64,000 nt of DNA from Bradyrhizobium ivorense. GTDB lineage: Bacteria > Pseudomonadota > Alphaproteobacteria > Rhizobiales > Xanthobacteraceae. Below are positions 1 to 8,151 of the stretch, in pieces (position 1 is the stretch's first letter; each line of letters opens with the position of its first letter). Both the position numbers and the translations under genes were made by a program. Location of the stretch: contig NZ_CAADFC020000016.1 in the NCBI RefSeq assembly GCF_900696085.1, positions 682,001 to 746,000 of the forward strand, in the 5' to 3' direction. The notes under the pieces were generated by a model that searched no databases, was not told the DNA's origin, and saw only the letters and a program-made list of their open reading frames with translations.

Positions 1-350
1 CTACGACGCGACAGCGCCTTCGAGAATCCACTGCTAGGCGAAATCACTCGCACCATTGCCTCAGAGCTCCGCGCTCAAAACGCGCTCTCGACTATATCGA
101 GGCGACTCTTGAAGGTGATCTCAGCCGGGACACCGTGGCGTCGAGCGCATGTCTGAGCCGTTTCACTTTGCACGAGCCTAAGCCCTCGGGCAGGCGCCTC
201 ACGGTTATGCCAGCTTGAGGCGCCTCGAGAGCGCGAAAGCGTTCCTAATCGACGCCGATCGATCTCTCGTCGACATCGCATTGGCCCTTGGGCTTTTCAA
301 GTCAAGCCAACTTCAGGCGGGCGGTCTCGCCAGCTAGGTTGAGCAGCCGA
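1..350 (+). pseudogene. AraC-family regulator, decayed 3' part
   Basis: Translated pieces resemble the C-terminal half of an AraC regulator but lie in successive reading frames. Frame 1 at the window edge reads NPLLGEITRTIASELRAQN. Frame 3 from about 81 reads ALDYIEATLEGDLSRDTVAS, the first helix-turn-helix. Frame 2 from 221 reads RLESAKAFLIDADRSLVDIA, the second one. Frame 3 resumes at about 291 with GFSSQANFRRAV. At least three frameshifts and a stop codon separate these, so no functional protein is possible. The gene begins left of the window. Confidence 0.75.
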
Positions 351-677
351 CGAGCAGGTGCTGGTGGACGCCTCCGGCTGGCTCACTTTCGACGAGGGTG
401 AGCTGATCCGCGCAGGGCAGCGCTCGCAGGATACGGCCTGGTCTAGTTGCGCCGGCGTTGCGCTCATATCCTGTAGCAGTGGAACAACGTAAGGCGCTCG
501 AAGGGCGGCCAGTTGTTGTCCAATTCCCAGCACCGCGCTGAACGCTTCCACCGCGTTGATCGCTTCAGATTTACTGGAAACGGTACCCGCTTGTGGCACA
601 ACAACTTCCGCGCCAAGGATCACCGGCGGCGCGGTGACCGACAGCATCGACATCGCAAACAGCCGCCCAATCCGCAT
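297..677 (-). CDS. Possible small exported protein, unrecognised
   Basis: An open frame of 126 codons begins with a signal-peptide-like stretch (MRIGRLFAMSMLSV, then an Ala/Pro-rich region). GGGAG lies about 8 bases before the ATG. I recognise no family. Its 3' end overlaps the decayed AraC sequence on the other strand, so at least that part of the protein is unlikely to be ancient. It may be a chance frame or the stump of a larger exported protein. The region 678-905 on its upstream side shows nothing else. Confidence 0.25.
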   Translation of the reverse strand: MRIGRLFAMSMLSVTAPPVILGAEVVVPQAGTVSSKSEAINAVEAFSAVLGIGQQLAALRAPYVVPLLQDMSATPAQLDQAVSCERCPARISSPSSKVSQPEASTSTCSSAAQPSWRDRPPEVGLT

Positions 678-905
678 CAGATTTTCTCCCGTCCCGGTAC
701 CGCAGGCCGACCACTAAGCGCATCGGGCGGCCCCTCCTCGAAAACACTGTCTGGTCGTCATTCCATTATCGCGGGAGGCGCTGTTTTCTACGGGACGCAC
801 CATACTTCGATGACGCTCCCTTTCGCGCAATCTCTTCGACCACCACTGGCGAGACGTGTTGCGCGGCCCTGCGTCTTGCTGCGGCAAAGTGTCCTGCAAG
901 ACCGG

Positions 906-1289
906 TTAGCCGCGCCTCGCTTTTCGATGCGCCACAGCGTCGATCTCGACTGTCGCTCCGTACGGCAGACAGCTCACCTCGACGAATGTCCTCGCCGGGC
1001 GGGGGTGCGCAAAGTGCTTGATCAGTTGCTGATTGGCCTCGTCGCGCAAGGTGATGTCCGTCACGAAATAGGTGAGCTTGACGACGTCGCTGAGAGTCAA
1101 ATTGACTGCAGCCAGGCGGAACGCAAGCGTCTCGAGCGCGGCCTCCATTGCCGCCTCGCGCCCTCCCACGACGGTTCCATCTCGTGTCGTCGGAAGCGCT
1201 CCTGAGACGAATGCAAGGTCGTCGACCATGAAGGCTGGAGAATAGGGATGAGCCGGATCTACTGAAGCCGGCGTCGATTGCTGTTTCAT
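906..1289 (-). CDS. RidA/YjgF-family protein
   Basis: A 127-residue protein with the Rid-family layout: a central FVSGALPTTRDG segment, a long helix (AMEAALETLAFRLAAVNL), DVVKLTYFVTD, and the terminal RPARTFVEVSCLPYGATVEI block. The RTFVEV arginine corresponds to the position that binds the carboxylate in active enamine/imine deaminases. It lies 78 bases after the dioxygenase reductase in the same direction and is the last gene of the 3879-to-906 unit. In catabolic operons Rid proteins often hydrolyse imines or unstable intermediates; that role here is inference and would fit a nitrogen-containing substrate. Confidence 0.85.
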   Translation of the reverse strand: MKQQSTPASVDPAHPYSPAFMVDDLAFVSGALPTTRDGTVVGGREAAMEAALETLAFRLAAVNLTLSDVVKLTYFVTDITLRDEANQQLIKHFAHPRPARTFVEVSCLPYGATVEIDAVAHRKARRG

Positions 1290-1367
1290 CGATACGCTTT
1301 CATGTCTTGAGATCGGTCTGCAGAATGGCCGAAACGCCGGGTTCGTTTCGTCGAAGTTCCCGGTTAC

Positions 1368-2345
1368 CTACAGATCCAGCACCAGAACCGGTGTTCTCGA
1401 GCGGGATACGCAGATCTGCATGACCTTGTTCATCGAGCGCTCTTTCTCGCTGAGATAGTAGTCGCGGTGCTCTGGCAGACCTTCGAGCACGCCCGCCTGG
1501 CAAAGACCGCAGTCTCCCCGTTTGCAGTCGTGAAGGGGCTGCTCGCCGTTTTCAATCAGCGTATCCAGAATCGATCGGCCGGGAAGAACTCGGAAACGCT
1601 TGCCAGAGCTCGCAAGAACGACTTCAAACGCGGCATCGCCCTCGGTAAAGGTCGGCTTGGTAAAGATCTCGAAGCGTAGCCGGCCATCGGGCCAGTCGAG
1701 GGCGCGCGCCGCCGAAATGGCCGCCTCTATCATCGAAATCGGACCGCATACGTAAAGTGATATGCCCTCGCCCAGCGAACGCATTTTGGCGACCACGTCG
1801 AGTACGCCGGAGACGCTATCGTCATGTATTTCGAGCCTTTTGCCGAGCAGCACCTCGAGTTCAGGAACGAAAGCCAGATCCCGCCGCGCACGGCCGGCAT
1901 AAATCAACCTGAAGGCACTGCCCCGTCTGGTCAATTCTGCGGCCATCGAAACGATCGGCGTGATGCCGATCCCACCGGCGAGCAGAAGCACTTCATTCTG
2001 CCCGGGATCCAGCGCGAAATTGTTGCGGGGCGATCTGACCGCGACTCGGTCGCCCACGTTCAGGCTGTGAACGAACGCGGAGCCTCCGGAACTGGGCTCT
2101 TCGCGCCGCACGCCGATGCGATATGACTTTGCCTGTTTTGTATGATTCTCATCCAGCGAAGTATCCATCAACGAATATGAGCGCCGGTCTCCGGACGGCA
2201 GTTCGATATCGATATGCGCTCCGGCGCTCCATTCTGGAAGCAGGCCACCGTCCGCCTTCGCCAAGGTAACGGAACGGATCGCCGGCGTTTCGGTATTGAT
2301 CTCCGTCACGACTAGGTTCAGCATTCCACCATTCGGTTCACTCAT
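1368..2345 (-). CDS. Dioxygenase reductase (PDR/VanB type)
   Basis: A 325-residue flavin reductase of the phthalate dioxygenase reductase/VanB class. An N-terminal flavin-binding barrel (RRSYSL) is followed by a nucleotide-binding domain (LLAGGIGITPI, then YVCGP). A C-terminal plant-type [2Fe-2S] domain carries CKRGDCGLC plus a late Cys (QICVS). It should pass electrons from NAD(P)H to the Rieske oxygenase encoded at 6199-8063; no separate ferredoxin gene is visible, consistent with this fused type. An ATG at 2345 fits family N-termini better than the TTG at 2381 that would overlap the upstream hydrolase gene. Confidence 0.88.
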   Translation of the reverse strand: MSEPNGGMLNLVVTEINTETPAIRSVTLAKADGGLLPEWSAGAHIDIELPSGDRRSYSLMDTSLDENHTKQAKSYRIGVRREEPSSGGSAFVHSLNVGDRVAVRSPRNNFALDPGQNEVLLLAGGIGITPIVSMAAELTRRGSAFRLIYAGRARRDLAFVPELEVLLGKRLEIHDDSVSGVLDVVAKMRSLGEGISLYVCGPISMIEAAISAARALDWPDGRLRFEIFTKPTFTEGDAAFEVVLASSGKRFRVLPGRSILDTLIENGEQPLHDCKRGDCGLCQAGVLEGLPEHRDYYLSEKERSMNKVMQICVSRSRTPVLVLDL

Positions 2346-2377
2346 TGGAATAATCCCGCGCAGGTCCGCCCTGCGTA

Positions 2378-3163
2378 TCAATCAGCGGTAACGGCTGCGC
2401 CGTCGGTGCGGCTCAACTCGTTCAGAAACTCCTGCACGGCGTGCGCAAAGCGGTCGGGCCGTTCGATGTGCGGTGCGTGGCCTGCTCCCGCGACCTCGAC
2501 CAGCTTCGCGCGAGGCAGGTGCTTTGCCAGTGCTTCAGAGACTCCCAACCCGGTAACGCTGTCCTGGTCGCCGCAGATGATCAAAGCGGGCTGGACGATT
2601 CTATCGAGCCATGGCACCGCATCCGTTTCAAAGATGGCTTGAGCGACCGCAAGGTAGCCGGCTGGCCGCGCCCGTCGCATGTGCGCGGCTATTTCTTCAA
2701 TCACCCCCACCGGCGCCCCTGGCGCGGCGATCTCACCGGCGCGTTCGAGGCTTCTTGAGGCGAGATTCCCGGCCAGCGCTCGCCGATGCATCAGCCAACG
2801 TTCGCGATCACTATCCCGCTCGCGCGCCTTGCCCAGCGTGGCATCGGCCAGGACGAGAGATTTCACGAGTGACGGGTAGGTGCGTGCGATGGCAAGAGCC
2901 GCCAGTGCCCCAAACGAGACACCGATGACGTGCGCGCTCCGACCGTCAAGGACCGCTGCAAGACCACGCACGATTGCACCCAGGCCCGGTTCCGCGGGAT
3001 CTGGAGAGTCGCCGTATCCCGGTAGATCAGGGGCGATGCAGGTGAACGAGTTCTTCAGCCGCGAGATTTGGTGATCCCAGCCTGTCCGGCTCGATCCTAT
3101 GCCATGCAACAGCAGCAGTGCCGGCCCCTGTCCGATCCGATAGGCGCTCATCGAAGTCGTCAT
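2378..3163 (-). CDS. Alpha/beta hydrolase, probable ring-cleavage-product hydrolase
   Basis: A 261-residue alpha/beta hydrolase. The oxyanion-side motif LLHGIGSSRTGW is followed by the nucleophile elbow GVSFGA (Ser), CGDQDSVTG (Asp) and GAGHAPHIE (His), giving a complete triad. The ATG at 3163 follows the SDR stop by two bases and has AAGGGG about 8 bases upstream; the TTG at 3169 is less likely. Hydrolases of this size beside an extradiol dioxygenase usually cleave C-C bonds in meta-cleavage products. That assignment rests on context, because related esterases share the same motifs. Confidence 0.85.
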   Translation of the reverse strand: MTTSMSAYRIGQGPALLLLHGIGSSRTGWDHQISRLKNSFTCIAPDLPGYGDSPDPAEPGLGAIVRGLAAVLDGRSAHVIGVSFGALAALAIARTYPSLVKSLVLADATLGKARERDSDRERWLMHRRALAGNLASRSLERAGEIAAPGAPVGVIEEIAAHMRRARPAGYLAVAQAIFETDAVPWLDRIVQPALIICGDQDSVTGLGVSEALAKHLPRAKLVEVAGAGHAPHIERPDRFAHAVQEFLNELSRTDGAAVTAD

Positions 3164-3165
3164 GC

Positions 3166-3879
3166 TCAAAGCCCCTTAAACTCACCGCCGTCGATCAAAT
3201 ATCCGGTGCCGGTCACGAACTTCGTTGCTTCGCCGCAGATCGAGGCGACGATGGCCCCGAAGTCCTCCGGGCGCCCCATGGCTTTCGGGCTTGCTCCGAG
3301 TTCGCGAACACGATCGGTTGCGTGCGGTCCGGCAAATACGGCATTCACGGTAACACCGTGCTCGAACAGCGCAGGAGCCGCACTCTTCGCCCACGCCCAT
3401 AGCGCGCTGCGGGCTGCGGCCGAGAGAGACAGAAAATCCTTTGGCCCTTTGACACTTGTCGACGAGACAATGACGATCCGCCCGCTCTTGCTCTCGCAAA
3501 GATGCTTCGCCGCCGCCCGGATGAGCCTTACCGCCGGATAGAAGGTGGTATCGAAGGCGCGAACGAAATCCTCGTCAGTTGCCTCCAGCGGCTTCATCGG
3601 AGGAGGCCCCGGCGTATTGACCACGACAATGTCCAACCGTCCGTATGCCCTGATGGCACAGTCGACGGCGCGCTCAGCCGTCATCGGGTCGAGCAGATCA
3701 GCAGGCATTGCGGTGCATCGGGACGGGTTTTCGGCCTCGAGCGCAGCCAGATCAGAGGCACTTCGCGCGAGCGCCACTATGTTTGCGCCCTCGGCCACCA
3801 AGGCTTCGGCCGTGGCGCGACCGAGGCCGCGGGACGCAGCGGTAATCAACGCGACCTTTTGATCGAGTCCCAAATTCAT
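3166..3879 (-). CDS. Atypical short-chain dehydrogenase/reductase
   Basis: A 237-residue SDR fold protein, first gene of the leftward unit. The dinucleotide motif is TAASRGLG (residues 13-20), and the usual NNAG is VNTPG. The active-site Ser lies in VSSTSVKG. The expected YxxxK is replaced by SLSAAARSA near residue 151, with no tyrosine nearby, so ordinary Tyr-Lys catalysis is doubtful. Atypical SDRs lacking this Tyr are known. In this pathway a dihydrodiol dehydrogenase would be expected; the classical SDR at 12985 is a better candidate. A GntR operator lies 18 bases upstream of its ATG. Confidence 0.85.
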   Translation of the reverse strand: MNLGLDQKVALITAASRGLGRATAEALVAEGANIVALARSASDLAALEAENPSRCTAMPADLLDPMTAERAVDCAIRAYGRLDIVVVNTPGPPPMKPLEATDEDFVRAFDTTFYPAVRLIRAAAKHLCESKSGRIVIVSSTSVKGPKDFLSLSAAARSALWAWAKSAAPALFEHGVTVNAVFAGPHATDRVRELGASPKAMGRPEDFGAIVASICGEATKFVTGTGYLIDGGEFKGL

Positions 3880-3896
3880 TTCATTTCACCGAAGCA

Positions 3897-3910
3897 TGTA
3901 GTATACTAGA
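3897..3910. promoter_or_regulatory. GntR operator copy 1 (one mismatch)
   Basis: TGTAGTATACTAGA matches the perfect palindrome TGTAGTATACTACA seen at 8087 and 12874 except at one base. It occupies the 72-bp gap between the divergent SDR (3879) and GntR regulator (3952) genes, so it could control both, including autoregulation. The weaker symmetry may reflect weaker binding. Confidence 0.75.
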
Positions 3911-3951
3911 TACAGAGACGTAGTGAACGGTCCAATCTCCTGGGTCCATCG

Positions 3952-4635
3952 ATGCCTTCCTTCAAACCTCTTGTTCGTTCCGACAGCCTCGCACAGCAAG
4001 CCTATGTGGCGATCAGACGCGCGATACGCGAAGGCAGGATCGCTCGCGGCGAACTGTTTTCCGAAACCACGTTTGCGAAATCGCTCGGCGTATCGCGCAC
4101 TCCGGTCCGCGAGGCGCTGTTGGATCTCTTTCGGGACGGGATTGTCGAAATCGTCCCGAAGCGCGGTTTTCGCCTCGTCGAGCTCGACGATGCCGCGATC
4201 GACGAGATTCGCATGCTGCGCATCGCCCTCGAGCAGCTGGTTGTGGAGCGGCTTTGCGCGACGGCCACGAATGAGGACCTCGGTGAACTCCGCACTATCG
4301 CGAGCGGCAAAGGGCGCACTCGCGACGATATGTTCGGCCTCGACGAGACACTGCACATGCGAATGGCCGAAATCGCAGGATTGCCGCAGGTCAGACGGGT
4401 TCTGCTCGGTGTCCGCGGCAAGATGTACCTCATCGCGAGCGGCGCCAGAATTACAAAACTCCGCAATGAGGTGGTTATGAAGGAGCATAACGAAATCCTC
4501 GACCTCATTGCGAAGCGCAGCCCTGCGGCAGCCAGAACGGCCATGACTGAACACATCAAGAAATCTATCGACGCGTTTCTGGCTGCTCGCGAGCCGCGTT
4601 CCGCACCTCAGCAATATGCTGAACAGCCTTCGTAA
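3952..4635 (+). CDS. GntR-family regulator with FCD domain
   Basis: A 227-residue regulator. A winged helix occupies about residues 12-78 (GRIARGELFSETTFAKSLG, SRTPVREALLDL, then the RGFRLVEL wing). An all-helical FCD ligand-binding domain follows (EIRMLRIALEQLV; DETLHMRMAEIAG; NEVVMKEHNEILDLI). FadR-subfamily regulators usually bind a short palindrome and release it when a pathway acid or thioester binds. The gene sits inside the catabolic cluster, divergent from the SDR operon, with a repeated palindrome at each promoter, so it is very likely the cluster regulator. Its 3' end overlaps the convergent cupin gene by 71 bases. Confidence 0.92.
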   Translation: MPSFKPLVRSDSLAQQAYVAIRRAIREGRIARGELFSETTFAKSLGVSRTPVREALLDLFRDGIVEIVPKRGFRLVELDDAAIDEIRMLRIALEQLVVERLCATATNEDLGELRTIASGKGRTRDDMFGLDETLHMRMAEIAGLPQVRRVLLGVRGKMYLIASGARITKLRNEVVMKEHNEILDLIAKRSPAAARTAMTEHIKKSIDAFLAAREPRSAPQQYAEQPS

Positions 4636-5071
4636 CGGGATCGACGCGCACACGCCGACGGACCCCACCGGGATAATCCGCTTCATACTCCCGGATGGCT
4701 TCGCCTTCGGGGAAACTCGTGAAGAATGACTCGTGAATTGGAGAGTCGAGCGCTCCCAGAATGTGCAGCGGCTTGTCGCCATGGCAGGCGAAGCTGTGTA
4801 CGGCCCGAGGCGGTATAATGACGCAAGCCGGTGCTTGCAGAACCCGCGTCTCCTCGCTCACTTCGATGGTGATCGTACCCGCGAGAACCAGGATCTGTTC
4901 CTCATAGGTGTGCCAATGCGCCGGCACTCCGATGCTGCCAGGCTCGAAGATCTGTTCTCCGACACGAATCTGCTGAGCGCCATCGATCTGACCTGACCAA
5001 CTGCGGCTCTTCACGCCGGGGCGCCATTCTTCCCATTTTCGATCGCCAACCGAGACCGCGACAACTGACAT
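4565..5071 (-). CDS. Cupin-domain protein of the aromatic cluster
   Basis: A 168-residue single-cupin protein. Motif 1 contains HWHTYEEQILVLAG (two His and Glu metal ligands) and motif 2 PPRAVHSFACHG (third His). The ATG at 5071 has GGGAG 8-9 bases upstream, so an upstream extension of the frame is ignored. It is the last gene of the dioxygenase operon, 16 bases after the LigA-like gene. It could be a small metal-dependent enzyme or a sugar/acid-binding cupin; the exact reaction is unknown. Confidence 0.8.
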   Translation of the reverse strand: MSVVAVSVGDRKWEEWRPGVKSRSWSGQIDGAQQIRVGEQIFEPGSIGVPAHWHTYEEQILVLAGTITIEVSEETRVLQAPACVIIPPRAVHSFACHGDKPLHILGALDSPIHESFFTSFPEGEAIREYEADYPGGVRRRVRVDPVTKAVQHIAEVRNAAREQPETRR

Positions 5072-5087
5072 AGCGCTTCTCCCTGAA

Positions 5088-5360
5088 TCAAGATTTCGAT
5101 GGACGATCGACGCCGACGCCCGAGATACACTCGTAGTATCGTTCGCTGGTCCAACCGCATGACCGCGCGAAATAGAGCAGCGCCATCGGGTGAGCACCGG
5201 CCTGCCATAGCGCGCCGATGTCCTGCTTTTCGATCGCAGTGCGCAAATCGTTCGTGAGACCGGACGTCTTCAGAACCTGCGCGGGATCCTTGGCGTACGC
5301 TCCGGCCTGGCCTCCGCGCGTGACGTCGATCAGAAACTGTGTGAGTGCGGCGGAGCTCAT
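5088..5360 (-). CDS. LigA-like small subunit of extradiol dioxygenase
   Basis: A 90-residue helical protein resembling the alpha subunit of protocatechuate 4,5-dioxygenase (LigA). The hallmark is QAGAHPMALLYFARSCGW followed by YYECI. Its ATG (5360) overlaps the stop of the LigB-like gene in an ATGA junction, so the two are translationally coupled. In the LigAB family the small subunit covers the active site of the large subunit. The pairing indicates a class III non-haem Fe(II) ring-cleavage enzyme. Confidence 0.85.
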   Translation of the reverse strand: MSSAALTQFLIDVTRGGQAGAYAKDPAQVLKTSGLTNDLRTAIEKQDIGALWQAGAHPMALLYFARSCGWTSERYYECISGVGVDRPSKS

Positions 5361-6172
5361 GCAGCCTCCCAGACAAGCTGATGCACACCACTGTTCCACC
5401 CCGTCACGTACGGGATCGCGGTGACCACTTTGGGTCGCTGGGGATACATGGCCCCGGCGACGGCAACCCAATTCCGGATCTCGTGGGTGCCATTGCCCGC
5501 CGCATCGATCTCCGCGTCCGAGATGCGAGACAGTGCATCGAGATCGCCATTTGCCAGGGCGCCGAGGAAACGCTGGTCAAATGTCGGATCATTGCGCTCC
5601 GGTCCGGGAGCGCCGACGGTATGCGATATGCCTCCGGTGGCCAGAAGGCCAACGCGGCGCCCGAGATTCGATTTCGAGAGCACTTCGCGGACCGCACGCC
5701 CGAAGTTGCGACAGCGATCCAGCGACGGCAGTGGCTTGAAGATGCTGTTGATGATCACCGGGACGATGGCGATGCCCGGCGGAAGGTTCATCAGAGCTAA
5801 CGGCAGCACGGTGCCGTGGTCAAACAGGAGCTCGCTCGAGTGGGCCACGTCGTATCCGCAAGCATAGAGCTCGCTCACGAGATTCCCGGCGAATTCCGGA
5901 TCCCCTCGCCGCGTCACCGGCCTCAGGTTGAAATGAGGCTCGGGGAAAGCGTTGTGGCTTTGCCCGATGCCGACCAGGAACGGAGCGGCAAGCCGGGGCT
6001 GCAAGTTGACGATGTGCTCGCTGGTGAAAGCGATGACCGTATCGACGCCGCCATCAATGAACAGCTGCCCGAGACGTGCAAACCCGTTTATCGTCGCCTC
6101 GCGGTCATTAGCCGGAGCGCGCTCGGGCCAGCCGGTAATGTAGGGAAAGTGTACTGTTGCTGCAGCCAACAC
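5357..6172 (-). CDS. LigB-like class III extradiol ring-cleavage dioxygenase
   Basis: A 271-residue catalytic subunit. It begins VLAAATVHFPYITGWPE and has conserved His residues in TSEHIVNLQP, FDHGTVLPLALM and ATGGISHTVGAPGPE, as expected for Fe(II) ligands and the acid-base His of LigB enzymes. I chose the GTG at 6172 because AAGGAG lies 7 bases upstream and the homologous region starts there; the longer frame to 6451 lies inside the upstream gene. It should open the ring of a catechol-like or aminophenol-like intermediate made by the Rieske enzyme. The substrate cannot be read from sequence. Confidence 0.88.
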   Translation of the reverse strand: MLAAATVHFPYITGWPERAPANDREATINGFARLGQLFIDGGVDTVIAFTSEHIVNLQPRLAAPFLVGIGQSHNAFPEPHFNLRPVTRRGDPEFAGNLVSELYACGYDVAHSSELLFDHGTVLPLALMNLPPGIAIVPVIINSIFKPLPSLDRCRNFGRAVREVLSKSNLGRRVGLLATGGISHTVGAPGPERNDPTFDQRFLGALANGDLDALSRISDAEIDAAGNGTHEIRNWVAVAGAMYPQRPKVVTAIPYVTGWNSGVHQLVWEAA

Positions 6173-6198
6173 GGCGCTACTCCTTGTCAGAGGTCGGT

Positions 6199-6723
6199 TC
6201 AGAAGAAGACGCTCAAGCCCTGTTCGGTGAACGCCTGTCGATCGAGGACCACCAGACGTGATCTCAACCGGAAACCACCCGGAATAGGCATCAGAACATC
6301 GTTCCTTTCGCCCGTAAAACTCTGATCGAGATTCCACCTGTGCTGGTAGAGCAGAAGGTTGCTGCTTGCCGCGATGGTCCCGTCGGGCTGATGCACGAGA
6401 TCGAGAAGCTGGATGAAGTACCGCAGCCTGGACGTCGGTTGCTCCACCCACGACTGCTTGCTCTCCAGCTTGGCGACGCGAGCCTTCAGCAGTTCCAGGT
6501 CCTCATCGTAATATCCGAGCGCGTCGTCGGCAGCGACCAGCCCGTTCACCGTCGACGTGGTCACAGGCACCCGGTATTTGATGCTCTCATCCATGAGTTC
6601 CAGCCACTGCCGGTACCGATGACCCTGCAGCAGGAGAATTTCAGTGCGATAGAACGCTTCGATCTCCCTCCGGAGATCGTCGGACACGACGCCGGCGTCT
6701 TCGCGAACCGCATCTTCGCTCAT
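6199..6723 (-). CDS. Aromatic-ring hydroxylating dioxygenase, beta subunit
   Basis: A 174-residue protein of the SnoaL-like/ring-hydroxylating beta subunit family. Typical segments are REIEAFYRTEILLLQGHRY, QWLELMDESIKYRVPV and, late, LVVLDRQAFTEQGLSVFF. The ATG (6723) overlaps the alpha-subunit stop as ATGA. Beta subunits are structural partners in alpha3beta3 hexamers. Its presence argues against one-subunit oxygenases such as the carbazole type. Confidence 0.9.
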   Translation of the reverse strand: MSEDAVREDAGVVSDDLRREIEAFYRTEILLLQGHRYRQWLELMDESIKYRVPVTTSTVNGLVAADDALGYYDEDLELLKARVAKLESKQSWVEQPTSRLRYFIQLLDLVHQPDGTIAASSNLLLYQHRWNLDQSFTGERNDVLMPIPGGFRLRSRLVVLDRQAFTEQGLSVFF

Positions 6724-8063
6724 CGATCGCCCTCCGTCATCAACTTGGCCCACTGCCGATAGTAGGCGCGCTGATTGGCCTCGGTCATAAGGATGTCGCT
6801 GGTGGAGCCCACAAACGGGGGACCGTACCGGTCCACAGTCGGACCTTCACGGCCGACCCCCATCTCGTAATTGAGCCAGCCTTGACGACCTATGCGCCCG
6901 CGCATCGAATCCTGAATGCTCTGCCACACGTCTCCGTCGTCCTGCTCGAAGATGCCGCTGGGGCCGAACGCCAGGGAGTAGCGCTTGCGCACTTCGCGCT
7001 TGAGGTCCTCCGGCAATGCACGATCCACGATCAAGCAGGAGTGGATTTCGATCTTGTCGACACCGCGCGGATGCCAGACGCGGAAGGTCCGGAAGCGGGC
7101 CGTGTCCATGAAGGAAAGGTTCGGAAAAATCGTCCCAACTCCGACGGGAACGAACGCGGCGGCCTTCTCTCCGTATTTGGCCACAAGCTGCGCCCGCATG
7201 TTGTCCATGAAGCCCTTGTATTCGGTCTGGACCGCATGACCCTGCTGTGCACCACCTCTCTCGGAACCGATCGAGTGCCCGTTGCCAGTGTGAATGCAGT
7301 AACCGTCATTGCTGAGCTGGCTGCGATAGCCCATCTCGACGCCGGCACCATGCGTGACCGGAACGTGATAGTGGTCACCGGCGAAGTTCTCTGCCGGGAT
7401 CTTCCAGTTCACACCGATGGTCCACTTGTGGAGACCACCCAGCAGCTCCGTGCCGCCCTCCATGCGAGCCAGCATGAGATCGAGATAAAAGGTCATCTCG
7501 CCGAGATATTCGCGAAGAGTCGGCGCGGCCGGATCCCAGGTCGCGAAGATCAGACCATGAATTGAGTCGATCTTCGCAACCTCGCGCAGGCTGTGCTTGC
7601 TGCGATCGAAATTCTCACCATAGACCTGCCCGAGCCGCGGAACGCTCATCAGAGCGCCCTCGCTGTTGAACGTCCAGCCATGATAGGGGCACTTGAACGT
7701 CGACGAACGACCGGAATCGGCGCGGCAGATCTTCGTGCCCCGATGGGTGCAGCTGTTCAGATAGCCCCGGAGCTTACCCGCCTTGTCGCGCACGACAAGA
7801 ACGGGATCCTCCGCCATCGTTGTCGTTAGAAACGACCCGTTCGCTTCCAGCTGGCTCTCATGGCCGACGAAAAGCCAGCACTTCGCGAAAATCCGCTCCT
7901 GTTCGAGACGATAGAGCTCTTCATCCACAAACAGCCTTCGGTCCACGGCAGAAGCGTCCGCATTCACCAGTTCGCCGGAACGGAAGCTTCCGATCCGCGC
8001 ATCAGGCGGAACGGGTGGCGGCTGTAGACCGGCCAGTTCAGCGTGCTTGGCGCGCTCTCCCAT
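6720..8063 (-). CDS. Rieske dioxygenase, catalytic alpha subunit
   Basis: A 447-residue alpha subunit. Rieske ligands are C105-x-H107 (NSCTHRG) and C125-x2-H128 (CPYHGW). The mononuclear iron site is ENFAGDHYHVPVTH around residues 225-238, including H233 and H238. The ATG at 8063 is preceded by CAAGGAG with good spacing. It is first in a five-gene unit (alpha, beta, LigB, LigA, cupin) and a GntR operator lies 23 bases upstream. It should dihydroxylate an aromatic substrate using the reductase at 1368. The substrate is unknown. Confidence 0.93.
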   Translation of the reverse strand: MGERAKHAELAGLQPPPVPPDARIGSFRSGELVNADASAVDRRLFVDEELYRLEQERIFAKCWLFVGHESQLEANGSFLTTTMAEDPVLVVRDKAGKLRGYLNSCTHRGTKICRADSGRSSTFKCPYHGWTFNSEGALMSVPRLGQVYGENFDRSKHSLREVAKIDSIHGLIFATWDPAAPTLREYLGEMTFYLDLMLARMEGGTELLGGLHKWTIGVNWKIPAENFAGDHYHVPVTHGAGVEMGYRSQLSNDGYCIHTGNGHSIGSERGGAQQGHAVQTEYKGFMDNMRAQLVAKYGEKAAAFVPVGVGTIFPNLSFMDTARFRTFRVWHPRGVDKIEIHSCLIVDRALPEDLKREVRKRYSLAFGPSGIFEQDDGDVWQSIQDSMRGRIGRQGWLNYEMGVGREGPTVDRYGPPFVGSTSDILMTEANQRAYYRQWAKLMTEGDR

Positions 8064-8086
8064 GATCGCCTCTCCTTGGTGTAGTA

Positions 8087-8100
8087 TGTAGTATACTACA
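8087..8100. promoter_or_regulatory. GntR operator copy 2 (perfect palindrome)
   Basis: TGTAGTATACTACA is a perfect 14-bp palindrome just upstream of the ribosome-binding site of the Rieske alpha gene. An extra half-site GTAGTAT (8081-8087) precedes it. It lies in the gap between the livF-like stop and the alpha gene start and probably represses the dioxygenase operon. Confidence 0.85.
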
Positions 8101-8151
8101 AACACGTTGCTTCTGCAAGCGTCATTTGCCTGCATCAGGCTTTTGCCTGCA

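Noticed and set aside
513..1205. 230-codon plus-strand frame over the RidA gene
   Set aside because: Antisense to a well-supported RidA gene, with arginine-rich random composition.
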